NCBI GenBank assembly: GCA_039586035.1
Contig: JBDHLD010000005.1
Span: 54,710 to 118,709 of the forward strand
Length of the DNA: 64,000 nt
Source of the DNA: JBDHHQ01 sp039586035
GTDB taxonomy: Bacteria > Gemmatimonadota > Gemmatimonadetes > Longimicrobiales > Gaopeijiaceae
Reading direction: 5' to 3'
Shown here piece after piece: positions 1 through 8,198 of this stretch. The translations under genes were made by a program, and so were the position numbers. Each line of letters begins with the position of its first letter. Position 1 is the first letter of the stretch. The notes under the pieces are model-generated. The model searched no databases. It was not told where the DNA came from and saw only the letters and a program-made list of their open reading frames with translations.

Positions 1-952
1 GGGCCACCGTCGCGCCGTTGTCGAGCGAGAGACGGGGAGAGGCGTGGAACGAGCGGCCGCCGGGCGCCAGCGCCTCGACCATCCGCTCCTTCAACCGACC
101 ATTGGCGGAGACACCTCCCCCCAGAACCACCCGCTCGCAGCCCGTCTCCTTCACGGCGCGGACGGTCTTGCTCACCAGCACGTCTACCGCGGCTTCCTGG
201 AAGCTGGCCGCCACGTGGGCCCGCTCCTCTTCGAGCGTCCCCGACTGCCGCAGCCGATCCACCTCCAGGGCCACTGCGGTCTTGAGACCGCTGAACGAGA
301 AGTCGTAGTAGCCGGAGTCTCCGGGCCGCTGGTTCCCTCGCAGCATGGGCCGCGGGAAGCGGAAGCGGGCGCCGTCGCCCGCCAGCGCCGTGCGCTCGAT
401 CGACGGACCACCCGGATAGGGTAGGCCGAGAAGCTTGGCCACCTTGTCGAAGGCCTCGCCGGCGGCGTCGTCCCTGGTTTCCCCGAGCAATCGGTAGCGC
501 CCCCACTCGGGGCACGACAGGAGCAGCGTATGTCCTCCCGACACGAGCAGGCCCACGAACGGCGGCGCAGCTTCAGGATCCTCGAGAACGGGTCCGAAGA
601 GGTGGGCCTCCATGTGGTGCACAGGGACCAGCGGCTTGTCCAGCGCGTACGCCACCGCCTTGGCCCACGCCACGCCCACCAGCAGCGCGCCGATCAGCCC
701 CGGACCGGCGGTCACGCCGATGGCGTCCACGTCCCGCAGGGCGCAGCCGGCCTGGGCGAGCGCGCCATCGACGACGTCATCGATGCGGCGGACGTGCGCT
801 CGGGCGGCCAGCTCCGGGACCACGCCTCCATAGAGCTCGTGGACGTCCTGGGACAGGATCACGTGCCCGAGGATCTCGCGCTCCCCCTTCAGCACGGCAG
901 CCGCCGTCTCGTCGCAGCTCGTCTCGAGTCCGAGGATGACGGTCTCGCTCAT
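1..952 (-). CDS. tsaD: tRNA threonylcarbamoyladenosine transferase TsaD (3' end cut by window edge)
   Basis: TsaD transfers the threonylcarbamoyl group to A37 of ANN-decoding tRNAs together with TsaB and TsaE in the cytoplasm. Reading from an ATG at 952, the protein opens with ILGLETSCDET, the family's nucleotide-binding start. It then shows the metal-binding HHMEAH motif near residue 110, SGGHT, SFSGLKTA, GGGVSAN and DNGAT at the window edge. About 317 residues are visible, so only the last few tens are missing. The ATG overlaps the stop of the upstream YbbR gene by 4 bases (ATGA), so the two are probably translated together. The start is secure because family homology begins at residue 5. 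Confidence 0.95.
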   Translation of the reverse strand, partial: MSETVILGLETSCDETAAAVLKGEREILGHVILSQDVHELYGGVVPELAARAHVRRIDDVVDGALAQAGCALRDVDAIGVTAGPGLIGALLVGVAWAKAVAYALDKPLVPVHHMEAHLFGPVLEDPEAAPPFVGLLVSGGHTLLLSCPEWGRYRLLGETRDDAAGEAFDKVAKLLGLPYPGGPSIERTALAGDGARFRFPRPMLRGNQRPGDSGYYDFSFSGLKTAVALEVDRLRQSGTLEEERAHVAASFQEAAVDVLVSKTVRAVKETGCERVVLGGGVSANGRLKERMVEALAPGGRSFHASPRLSLDNGATVA

Positions 953-1893
953 TGCTCCATCGATCGGCGGGCCACCACGGTGTCCGAGGCGGGCGTTGCC
1001 ATGACCAGCGCAGGGAAGCCCTCGAGGCGCACCGGGACCCTGCGTTCCTCTCCAGGCGCCAGGTCCGTCAGGTCCTCGGCGCGGACCAGGGCGCGAAGGA
1101 GGCTGGGCTCCAGTCCTTCGATGCGGCTTCGAGCCCCGACGAGCCGCACCTGGACCGTGTCCCGGCTGAGCTCGAGGCCGCCGCCGCCCGGATCGTCAGC
1201 GGCGATGGACAGCGTCACGACCCGCTCAGCCGACTCCTCGAGGGCCACGCGCACCGTGGCCGAATCGGGACTGATGCCCAGATCCGCCAGGCCCGCCCGG
1301 TCGACGGGGAGCGTGTGCGCGCCCGACTCCCGGAGGCTCTCGAGCTCGATGGGCGCCAGAAACACCGTGTCGATCCCGGCGACTCGGCTGGAGGGGCCCC
1401 TCAGACGCACCGTCGGAGGGACCGCAGCCAGTGGCTGCGTCAGCGCCACCGACTCATCGAGCGTGCCACGGGTCCTGATGCCCACGGGGCGATCCGCAGT
1501 CTCCATCGGCTCGAAGTGGAGACGCACGCTGCCGGGACGGATGTCCTGAACCACCAGGCCCTGGAGACCGCCATTGGCCACCCATTCGCTGCGTAGGCCG
1601 ATGGAGGTGTCCGGTGACGTCACCGCTTCGATGGGCACCCGGACCGACGTGCCCTCGACCGCTACCCGCAGAATCTCGCTGGCGGGCCCCCCGAAGAGGA
1701 CCTGCACCGTGCCGGGGAGCGGCTCGCCCACCAGCGCCCAGCTCGCGTCGTTGACCTCGACGTTCACCCGGGCGGGAATGCTCTGCCGGTTCGCGGAGTC
1801 GATCCGCACCGTCACCCACAGCAAGACTGCGATCGCGAACGCGGAGAGCTTGAGTTGCCAGTTCCGCGAGAGGACGCCGGGGATCAGTCCCAT
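949..1893 (-). CDS. YbbR-domain membrane protein, CdaR-like
   Basis: A 314-residue protein with one N-terminal membrane segment at about residues 14-30 (LSAFAIAVLLWVTVRI). A series of YbbR beta-sandwich repeats outside the membrane follows. In Firmicutes CdaR binds and regulates the cyclic-di-AMP cyclase CdaA. The N-terminal pattern NWQLKLSAFAIAVLLW followed by IPARVNVEV is typical of this family. No cdaA is present next to it in this window, so a role in c-di-AMP control is inferred only from the family. It lies 4 bases after the TlpA-like gene and overlaps tsaD by 4 bases, inside the long minus-strand run. Confidence 0.8.
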   Translation of the reverse strand: MGLIPGVLSRNWQLKLSAFAIAVLLWVTVRIDSANRQSIPARVNVEVNDASWALVGEPLPGTVQVLFGGPASEILRVAVEGTSVRVPIEAVTSPDTSIGLRSEWVANGGLQGLVVQDIRPGSVRLHFEPMETADRPVGIRTRGTLDESVALTQPLAAVPPTVRLRGPSSRVAGIDTVFLAPIELESLRESGAHTLPVDRAGLADLGISPDSATVRVALEESAERVVTLSIAADDPGGGGLELSRDTVQVRLVGARSRIEGLEPSLLRALVRAEDLTDLAPGEERRVPVRLEGFPALVMATPASDTVVARRSMEQ

Positions 1894-1897
1894 GGCG

Positions 1898-2455
1898 TCA
1901 GCCGTCCAGAAGGCGTTCGATGAGCTCCCGGTTCTCTCCGGCGTCCCACTCCATGGCGCCGATCACCTTCTTGTAAATCGTGCCGTCGCGTCCGATGAGG
2001 AACGACTCGGGGACCCCGGTGGTCTGGTAGGTCCGTTGGATGCCGCCGGAGGGATCGTGCAGGATCGTGAACGTCAGGCCCAGGGAGTCGGCGAAAGCCC
2101 AGACATTGCCACCTGGTCGGCCAGCCGAATCGACCTCTCCCAGTCGGGCGTCCACGCTGACCGCCAGAATCTCGAAGTCCTCGTGCTCCAGCGCTTCCCA
2201 CAGGCGCTGCATCGAAGGCATTTCCTTCAAGCACGGAGGACACCAGGTCGCCCAGATGTTGACCAGGACGACCTTCTCGCCGCGTTCGTCGAGGCGCGAT
2301 TCCTGTCCGTCGGGGCCCAGGGCCACGAAGTGCGGAGCCACGCTCCCGGGGCCCAGGGGCGCGAATCGGTCACGGCCCGCCCACGCCGCCAGCAGCACCA
2401 GAAGTGCGGCCAGCGCGGCTACGGCGTAAGGCAACCTGGTCGGGCGACGCTCCAT
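1898..2455 (-). CDS. TlpA/ResA-type membrane-anchored thioredoxin
   Basis: A 185-residue thioredoxin-fold protein with an uncleaved N-terminal membrane anchor (about residues 9-27) and an exported redox domain. The active site is WCPPC at residues 71-75, inside the AlkC/TSA-Redoxin family context NIWATWCPPCLKEMP. The TGVPESFLIGRDG segment carries the cis-proline loop. Proteins of this type (ResA, TlpA, CcmG) reduce disulphides outside the cytoplasmic membrane, often for cytochrome c maturation. No cytochrome maturation genes are nearby, so the substrate is unknown. It lies 4 bases before the YbbR gene and 70 bases after the PASTA gene. Confidence 0.88.
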   Translation of the reverse strand: MERRPTRLPYAVAALAALLVLLAAWAGRDRFAPLGPGSVAPHFVALGPDGQESRLDERGEKVVLVNIWATWCPPCLKEMPSMQRLWEALEHEDFEILAVSVDARLGEVDSAGRPGGNVWAFADSLGLTFTILHDPSGGIQRTYQTTGVPESFLIGRDGTIYKKVIGAMEWDAGENRELIERLLDG

Positions 2456-2525
2456 GAAGACGGACGACTCCGGTCGGGGTGACTCATTGACGGGGACGAG
2501 CCCCGGATTTCTACGAGTTCAGGGG

Positions 2526-3356
2526 TCAATTGTTCCTGGAGTCACGGGCGTCCCGCGCCACCACCACGCGGACGGCGCTGCCCTGCTCCACCATGGTCTC
2601 GGGCTCGGGCTCCTGCTCGATGACGGTGCCCCGGTCGAGCCCGAAGCGAAAGCGTGTTTCGACCTCCGGGACACGGAGCTCCAACCCCTCGAGAAGCGTG
2701 AGGGCCTCGGCCTCCGGGAGCCCGAGGAGGTCCGGCATTTCCACCAGGGGCGGCCCGCGGCTCACGGCCACGGCCACGGATCCCGGCAGCGCCAACTCGG
2801 TTCCAGGCTCCGGGTCCACTGCCACCACGGTCCCGCGAAACTCCCTGGAGTCGACGCTGTCCAACGCGACCTGGAATCCGGTCGCCTGGAGTACGGTCGC
2901 CGCCCTCTCCGCTCGGAAGCGCAGGACGTCGGGGATCTGACGACGCTCCGGGCCCATCGAGTAGGTCACTTCCACCTCGGAGGCGGGGCGCGTGAGTTGC
3001 CCGGGGAGGGGACTTTGTCCCAGGACGATGCCCTGGGGCGCGGTGGGGTGCCGAATGGAATCGGAACGCCCCATGCTCAGCCCCATGCCGTCGAGTCGTT
3101 GGAGGGCTTCGGTGAGCGTGAGCCCCCTGAGATCCGGCGCGCCCACGAGGTCGTCGGGCGGCGGCGGCGCAGGGAATAGCAAAGACGTGCTGATGAGGTA
3201 ACCCAGGCCGAGCCCGACCAGGCAGATGCCCACGGCGGCCCCGGCCAACGTCAGGCTGCGCCCGGCCCCTGACCCGGATGCGTCACCGTGCTGGTCGTCT
3301 CCGTCGTCGGGCCTCCGGCCGAACCGTCGCCTGCGAATCGAGCTTCCCAGATTCAT
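2526..3356 (-). CDS. Membrane-anchored PASTA-domain protein
   Basis: A 276-residue protein with an arginine-rich cytoplasmic N-terminus, one membrane segment at about residues 36-60, and three PASTA repeats outside the membrane. The repeats begin at VGAPDLRGLTLTEA, RRQIPDVLRFRAERA and VEMPDLLGLPEAEA. PASTA domains bind uncrosslinked peptidoglycan or lipid II and normally sit on Ser/Thr kinases or penicillin-binding proteins. Here no kinase or transpeptidase domain is attached, so it is a stand-alone PASTA sensor or scaffold. The start overlaps the rsmB stop by 4 bases, an arrangement recurrent for such small PASTA proteins. The exact role is not known. Confidence 0.85.
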   Translation of the reverse strand: MNLGSSIRRRRFGRRPDDGDDQHGDASGSGAGRSLTLAGAAVGICLVGLGLGYLISTSLLFPAPPPPDDLVGAPDLRGLTLTEALQRLDGMGLSMGRSDSIRHPTAPQGIVLGQSPLPGQLTRPASEVEVTYSMGPERRQIPDVLRFRAERAATVLQATGFQVALDSVDSREFRGTVVAVDPEPGTELALPGSVAVAVSRGPPLVEMPDLLGLPEAEALTLLEGLELRVPEVETRFRFGLDRGTVIEQEPEPETMVEQGSAVRVVVARDARDSRNN

Positions 3357-4657
3357 GATACCCTACGGAGCCGGGCCGCGAACGCTCCGTCGGAACCGGA
3401 GGCCCACGGTCTCACGAACAGCTGTCCGACCTCGTCGAGCAGCTCAGGGAGCACTGCATCGGTCGCCTCGATCCTGTATTCCCCATGTCTCGCAAGGAAA
3501 GACTTCACCTGCTCCTCGTTTTCTTCGGCCTCGAGCGTACACGTGGAGTACACCAGAAGCCCGCCTGATGGTACCACCGAAGCGGCGCCATCGAGAATCG
3601 AACGCTGTACGCCGACCAGAGCCTCGAGGTCCCTGCTCCCCAGGCGCCACTTCAAGTCCGGGTGACGCCGGATGGTGCCGGTTCCGCTGCACGGCACGTC
3701 GACCAGGACGCCCCGCGCCTCGTTCAGGGGGAGCGCCTCGGCCCTGGCGGCCACCACCCCGATCCGGCTCCCCAACCTCTCCACCGTCTCCCGGAGGCGC
3801 TGCAGACGCGCCAACGATTTGTCTGCCGCCACAAGGTATCCGGCCGTCTCGGCCAGGGCGACCGCCTTGCCGCCCGGGGCCGCGCATGCGTCCGCGACGA
3901 GCCAACCGTCCGGGATGTCGGCGTAGTGCGTCACGAGGGCGGCGGCCGGATCCTGGATGATGCCGCGGACACGACCCAGCGCCTCCCGGGGTGACAACCC
4001 CGAGGGCAACTCGACGCAACCGCTGCCGAGCGCACTGGGCAGCGCGCCGGGCCCGAGCGCTTCCAGGGCCGTTTCGGCCGCCACTCCCAGCGGGCGCAGA
4101 TACACAGACGGCACCCTGTTGTTCGCCTCGACCAGATCCAGAACGACCGAGAAGGGCCACCGCTTCAACCAGCGCTCCACCAGCCACCGGGGATGGGAGT
4201 GCCAGGTGGACAGGAAACCGGCGGGATCGGACGCGCGGTCGGGAAAGAGGCTCCGATCCGCTCCCCCACGGCCCACTGCCCTCAGAACGGCGTTCACCAT
4301 ACGCGCCGCGCCGGCGCCACCGACGCGGCGCGCCTGGTCCACGGCCTGTGAGACCGCCGCGTAGGCTGGAACGCCCTCCATGTACAGGAGCTGGAAGGAC
4401 CCCATCCGGAGCAGGTCGACGAGAGAGGCGTCGACAGAGGCCAGACCCCGACGCAGGTGCGCGTCGAGCAGGTGATCGAGGCGACCCCGCAGCCGCAGGG
4501 TGCCGAATGTGCATTCGCGCGCCCACCGACGGTCCCGATCGTCGAGGCCGGCGGTGGCTTCCGCGAAGGCACCGTCCAAGAGAGCCCCCGCCGACACGCG
4601 GCCGAGCGTGCGAAGGGTCGCACGCCGCGCCGGCGTCAGGGCAGAGCCCGGCGTCAT
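3353..4657 (-). CDS. rsmB: 16S rRNA (cytosine-967 C5)-methyltransferase RsmB
   Basis: A 434-residue enzyme that methylates C967 of 16S rRNA using S-adenosylmethionine. The first 130 or so residues form the NusB-like RNA-binding domain (AVSQAVDQARR, MVNAVLR). The catalytic domain carries the SAM loop DACAAPGGK at 256-264, the DVPCSGTGT motif with C323, and the nucleophile YSTCTLE with C373. Length and motif spacing match RsmB. It sits 28 bases after thiG and overlaps the PASTA gene by 4 bases. Confidence 0.93.
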   Translation of the reverse strand: MTPGSALTPARRATLRTLGRVSAGALLDGAFAEATAGLDDRDRRWARECTFGTLRLRGRLDHLLDAHLRRGLASVDASLVDLLRMGSFQLLYMEGVPAYAAVSQAVDQARRVGGAGAARMVNAVLRAVGRGGADRSLFPDRASDPAGFLSTWHSHPRWLVERWLKRWPFSVVLDLVEANNRVPSVYLRPLGVAAETALEALGPGALPSALGSGCVELPSGLSPREALGRVRGIIQDPAAALVTHYADIPDGWLVADACAAPGGKAVALAETAGYLVAADKSLARLQRLRETVERLGSRIGVVAARAEALPLNEARGVLVDVPCSGTGTIRRHPDLKWRLGSRDLEALVGVQRSILDGAASVVPSGGLLVYSTCTLEAEENEEQVKSFLARHGEYRIEATDAVLPELLDEVGQLFVRPWASGSDGAFAARLRRVS

Positions 4658-4685
4658 GGCGGCGAGGGGTGGACCGATCCCCCGG

Positions 4686-5507
4686 TCAGTCCAACATCCC
4701 GGCGGTGGGGGACGAGGGCACCGCGATCTCTCGGCTCGGCATGCGGCCCGCCAGGTAGGCCATGCGTCCGGCGATCACGGCGTGGCGCATGGCGGCCGCC
4801 ATGGCCACGGGGTCGTCCGCCGCCGCGATGGCGGTGTTCATCAGGACTCCGTCCACGCCCTGTTCCATGGTGACGCAGGCATCCGAGGCGGTCCCGACGC
4901 CCGCGTCCACGATCACGGGCACCGCGAGCCGGCTCTTGATCTCGCGGATGTAGTAGGGGTTCACCACACCGAGGCCACTGCCGATGGGGCTGGCCAGGGG
5001 CATGACGGCCACGCAGCCGGCGTCTTCGAGTCGAAGAGCCATGACGAGATCGTCGTTCGTGTACGCCATCACCTTGAAACCCTCGTCAGCCAGCACACGG
5101 GCCGCTTCCAGGGTCGCCTGGGTGTCGGGAAGGAGCGTGCGCTCGTCGCCGATCACCTCGAGCTTGATCCACTCGTTGAAGCCAGCCGCCCGAGCCAGGC
5201 GGGCGTAGCGCAGCGCGTCTTCGGCCGTGTAGCAGCCAGCCGTGTTGGCGAGGAGAAAGAACTCCTCCGGATCGAGATGGTGGAGGATCGCTTCCTCCTT
5301 GGTCCGGTCCAGATCGACCCGTCGTACGGCCACCGTCACCATCGCCGCGCCGCTGGCCCGGATGGCCTCGACCATGGTTTCGTTGTCCGGGTACTTGCCC
5401 GTGCCGACGATGAGCCGCGTGTGAAAGCCTCTCCCACCGATCTCCAGCGGATCGTCCGTCACATCGGTTCTGGCGGCCGTAGCCGTCATCCCTGTGTCTT
5501 CCTTCAT
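4686..5507 (-). CDS. thiG: Thiazole synthase ThiG
   Basis: ThiG condenses deoxyxylulose 5-phosphate, dehydroglycine and the sulphur carried on ThiS thiocarboxylate to make the thiazole phosphate of thiamin. The barrel motifs are all present: the Schiff-base lysine in NEWIKLEVIGD, TNDDLVMALRLEDAGC, MPLASPIGSGLG and the phosphate-binding PVIVDAGVGTASDA. The ATG at 5507 was chosen because GGAG lies 4 bases upstream. A GTG at 5522 overlapping the thiS stop (GTGA) is the alternative and would add five residues. It follows thiS directly, as expected for partner proteins. Confidence 0.94.
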   Translation of the reverse strand: MKEDTGMTATAARTDVTDDPLEIGGRGFHTRLIVGTGKYPDNETMVEAIRASGAAMVTVAVRRVDLDRTKEEAILHHLDPEEFFLLANTAGCYTAEDALRYARLARAAGFNEWIKLEVIGDERTLLPDTQATLEAARVLADEGFKVMAYTNDDLVMALRLEDAGCVAVMPLASPIGSGLGVVNPYYIREIKSRLAVPVIVDAGVGTASDACVTMEQGVDGVLMNTAIAAADDPVAMAAAMRHAVIAGRMAYLAGRMPSREIAVPSSPTAGMLD

Positions 5508-5518
5508 CGTGCTCCGAC

Positions 5519-5746
5519 TCACCCTCCGCCCACGAAGTGGACGAGCTCGATGGTGTCTCCGTCGTGCACCCCGACCTCGCCGTACCGACCTCTGCTGAGA
5601 ATCTCACGGTTCAGCTCTACGACGACCAGAGCCGGGTTGAGCCCCAGGGACTCGACCAGCGCCCGGACGGTGAGGCCGGCCTCGATCTGCCGGGGCTTTC
5701 CGTTGAGCTGTACGGCGATCTGATCCGTCGAATCCGTTGTATCCAT
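5519..5746 (-). CDS. thiS: Sulphur carrier protein ThiS
   Basis: A 75-residue ubiquitin-fold sulphur carrier ending in Gly-Gly-Gly (LVHFVGGG). The terminal glycine is adenylated and then thiocarboxylated to hand sulphur to ThiG. The pattern IAVQLNGKPRQIEAG, VVVELN and GDTIELVHFVGGG is typical of ThiS. It lies 4 bases after the thiE-type gene and immediately before thiG. No ThiF adenylyltransferase is encoded in this window, so activation must come from elsewhere in the genome. Confidence 0.92.
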   Translation of the reverse strand: MDTTDSTDQIAVQLNGKPRQIEAGLTVRALVESLGLNPALVVVELNREILSRGRYGEVGVHDGDTIELVHFVGGG

Positions 5747-5750
5747 CTGC

Positions 5751-6371
5751 CTAGCTCCTCAAGGCTGCCAGGTAGTCTCCCACGGCCTGGCCCGGGTCCG
5801 CCGCGTCCCAGATGCCGGAGAGCACGGCCACGCCGTGAGCCCCGGCCTCGACCACCCCCCTAACCCGTTCGGGCGTGATTCCGCCGATGGCGAGCACCGG
5901 CACGGCAGTGGCCTCGCTCACCTCCGCGACGACGTCGACGCCGGCGCCTCGCCCGTCCGGGTGCGACGCCGAAGGGAACACGGTCCCGAGCACCAGGAAG
6001 TCAGCCGAAGAGCGCGCCGCGCGGCGCGCTGCAGCCGGGTCGTGGACCGAGGCCCCCACCAGGCGATGGGGCCCCACAAGCCGTCGTGCGGCCCCGACCG
6101 GGATCGACCGCTTGCCCAGGTTGACCCCCGGCAGGTCGAGGCACAATGCCACGTCGACCCGATCGTTGACGAGGAGCTGGGCGCCCAGCCTCGAGGCGGA
6201 CTCGCGCAGTGCCGAAGCGACCTCGTACACCAGGGCTCCCGTGGCCCGGGGGCCTCTCACGTGCAGCGCCAGGTGCTCTGCACCGGCCTCGAGCACGGGC
6301 AGCGCCCGGGCCACGACGGCGGGCAGCGCCAGGATTCGGTCGTCGGTGACGACGTGGAGCCGTGCGATCAA
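5751..6371 (-). CDS. Thiamin-phosphate synthase ThiE or thiazole tautomerase TenI family
   Basis: A 206-residue TIM-barrel protein of the ThiE/TenI family. It has RLHVVTDDRILALP at the N-terminus, LLVNDRVDVAL, the phosphate-binding loop LGTVFPSASHPD and AIGGITPERV. The GVNLGKRSIPV segment, where ThiE usually has GVHLGQ-D, resembles TenI as much as ThiE, so either ring coupling or thiazole tautomerisation is possible. The start is taken as a TTG at 6371 that overlaps the fmt stop (TTGA). No ATG or GTG gives a sensible N-terminus, and homology begins three residues after the TTG. Neighbouring thiS and thiG support a thiamin role. Confidence 0.85.
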   Translation of the reverse strand: MIARLHVVTDDRILALPAVVARALPVLEAGAEHLALHVRGPRATGALVYEVASALRESASRLGAQLLVNDRVDVALCLDLPGVNLGKRSIPVGAARRLVGPHRLVGASVHDPAAARRAARSSADFLVLGTVFPSASHPDGRGAGVDVVAEVSEATAVPVLAIGGITPERVRGVVEAGAHGVAVLSGIWDAADPGQAVGDYLAALRS

Positions 6372-7294
6372 TCGAACGTCTGACCCGCCTCGACTCCCCG
6401 TCCGCTGATCCAATCGCTGGCCAGCATGCGCCGGCGGCCGGACGGCTGCACCTCGTCGAGCTTCAGAGCCCCGTCGGCCGTCGCGACGACCAGACCATGC
6501 GCCCGATCTGCGGCGAGCACCGTCCCCACGGGGCCCTCGCCGGCCGCCAAGCTCGGCCGGAACACCTTCACCGGCTGACCGTCGAGGACAGTCCAGGCGC
6601 CGGGCACCTCGTCCATGCCGCGGATGAGGTTGGACAGCTCCACGCCGGGGCGATCCCAATCGATGCGAGCCAGCTGCCGGGTCACCTTGGGCGCGAAGGT
6701 CGCCAGCGAGTGGTCCTGCTCCACCTCTTCCAACGCGTCGCCCTCCAGAAGGGCCAGCGTCTCGACCAGGTCCCCGGCACCGACCTCCGAAAGCCGCAGA
6801 GACAGATCCGAGGCCGTCTCACCCTCCAGGATGGGCTCCTCGTTCTGGAAGAGGATCGGCCCGGCGTCCATCTCCTTCACCATCCGAATGACCGTTACGC
6901 CCGTCACCTCGTACCCCCGGACGATGGCCCAGGTGATGGGAGCGGCGCCGCGCAGCTCGGGGAGAAGCGAGGCGTGCAGGTTGATGGAGCCGTGGGGTGG
7001 CACGGCAAGGACCTCCGGTTTGAGGATGTGCCCGTAGGCCACCACGACGGAGATTTCGGGCTCGAGGCCTCGGATCGCCTCGAGGAATGAATCTCCCCAC
7101 GGCCGCTCCGGTTGGAGAACGAGGAACCCCTCCTCCTCGGCCATCTGCTTTACGGGCGACTCTCGGAGCTTCCTGCCGCGGCCGGCGGGGCGGTCCGGCT
7201 GCGTGATCACGCCGACGATCTCGTGCCCTTCTCCAGCGAGGGCTCCCAGGGACGGAAGCGCGAAGTACGGCGTCCCCCAGAACAGCACCCTCAC
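6368..7294 (-). CDS. fmt: Methionyl-tRNA formyltransferase
   Basis: Fmt formylates the amino group of initiator Met-tRNA with 10-formyltetrahydrofolate. The 308-residue protein starts at a GTG at 7294 that overlaps the def stop (GTGA). It reads RVLFWGTPYFALPSL, with the catalytic triad N105, H107 and D143 in INLHASLLPELRG and EMDAGPIL. A second ATG 33 bases upstream would add eleven non-conserved residues inside def and was rejected. The C-terminal OB-like domain is present. The def-fmt pairing is the usual arrangement. Confidence 0.96.
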   Translation of the reverse strand: MRVLFWGTPYFALPSLGALAGEGHEIVGVITQPDRPAGRGRKLRESPVKQMAEEEGFLVLQPERPWGDSFLEAIRGLEPEISVVVAYGHILKPEVLAVPPHGSINLHASLLPELRGAAPITWAIVRGYEVTGVTVIRMVKEMDAGPILFQNEEPILEGETASDLSLRLSEVGAGDLVETLALLEGDALEEVEQDHSLATFAPKVTRQLARIDWDRPGVELSNLIRGMDEVPGAWTVLDGQPVKVFRPSLAAGEGPVGTVLAADRAHGLVVATADGALKLDEVQPSGRRRMLASDWISGRGVEAGQTFD

Positions 7295-7812
7295 GGCGTT
7301 GCCGCCTCGGCCTGCGCCTTCTTCCATTTCTTCAAGAGCATACGTCGCTTGAGGGCCGAGACCCGGTCGAGGAACAAGACACCGTCCAGGTGATCGATCT
7401 CGTGTTGCAGGGCTCGCGAGAGCAGGCCACTGGCCCGGACCGTCACGCGGGCGCCGGCCGGATCCCTGCCTTCCACTACGACCGTGGCCGGGCGCTCTAC
7501 GATCTCTTCCAAGCCCGGAATGCTGAGGCAGCCTTCGGGAGCCCGCTCCGTCTGCTCATCGACGGCCACGATCCGGGGGTTGACGAGGGCGAACCGTCCG
7601 CCTTCCTCCTCCTCGGATTCGGGGACGTCGACGACCATCACGCGAACGGACAAACCGATCTGCGGGGCGGCGAGACCGATGCCACTCGCGTGGTACATGG
7701 TCTCGAACATGTCCTGCACCAGCTCTTCGAGGTCCGGGCCGAAGGCCTCCAGCTCCTGGGCCCTCTCCCGAAGGACCGGGTCACCGAAGATGCGGATTTC
7801 CCGTAACGCCAT
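7291..7812 (-). CDS. def: Peptide deformylase
   Basis: A 173-residue metalloenzyme that removes the N-formyl group from nascent proteins. The three signature motifs are intact: GIGLAAPQIG at 44-53, EGCLSIPG at 93-100 with metal ligand C95, and QHEIDHLDG at 136-144 with H137, E138 and H141. AGGAG lies just upstream of the ATG. The lysine-rich tail after residue 155 is longer than in the E. coli enzyme. It is followed directly by fmt. Confidence 0.97.
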   Translation of the reverse strand: MALREIRIFGDPVLRERAQELEAFGPDLEELVQDMFETMYHASGIGLAAPQIGLSVRVMVVDVPESEEEEGGRFALVNPRIVAVDEQTERAPEGCLSIPGLEEIVERPATVVVEGRDPAGARVTVRASGLLSRALQHEIDHLDGVLFLDRVSALKRRMLLKKWKKAQAEAATP

Positions 7813-7829
7813 ACTCCTGCTCTCTACTC

Positions 7830-8162
7830 CTACTGCGACGGCTTTTCGTCGGACGTCGGTTCGGCGTCCAGGCGGGCGATGCGGGCCCGCTCCACCACGA
7901 CGCGGGTGTTCTCACCGGTCTTGATCGTCACCCGGTCTTCCTGGGCATGGACGACCGTCCCCATGATGCCTCCGGCGGTCACGACCGAGTCGCCCTTCTT
8001 CACGTTGCGGATGAGCTCCTGATGCCTCTGCTGCTCCTTCCGCTGGGGGCGGATCAGCAGGAAGTAGAAGATGGCGAAGATGGCCATCATCTGAATCAGG
8101 AAGATCATCGTGCCGTCGGCACCTTCCCGGGGCACGCCGAAAACGGCGAGGGCTACGTCCAA
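7830..8162 (-). CDS. yajC: Preprotein translocase accessory subunit YajC
   Basis: A 110-residue single-span membrane protein of the SecDF-YajC complex. The segment IFLIQMMAIFAIFYFLLIRP followed by QRKEQQRHQ is diagnostic, and VKKGDSVVTAGGIMGTV is the conserved cytoplasmic part. The best start is a TTG at 8162 with GGAG eight bases upstream. An internal ATG after 18 codons would begin directly at the membrane segment. It follows tgt as in many bacteria, but secD and secF are not here; def comes next, 17 bases on. Confidence 0.92.
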   Translation of the reverse strand: MDVALAVFGVPREGADGTMIFLIQMMAIFAIFYFLLIRPQRKEQQRHQELIRNVKKGDSVVTAGGIMGTVVHAQEDRVTIKTGENTRVVVERARIARLDAEPTSDEKPSQ

Positions 8163-8198
8163 GTTGAAAGCTCCAAGCGGTTCGATGAAAGAAAGGTG

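Noticed and set aside
530..1549. Long plus-strand open frame opposite tsaD and the YbbR gene
   Set aside because: Arg/Ser/Pro-rich shadow of minus-strand genes with clear family motifs; typical of high-GC DNA.
6372..6659. Longer start for the ThiE/TenI protein
   Set aside because: The upstream residues are a shadow of fmt; homology begins right after the TTG at 6371.
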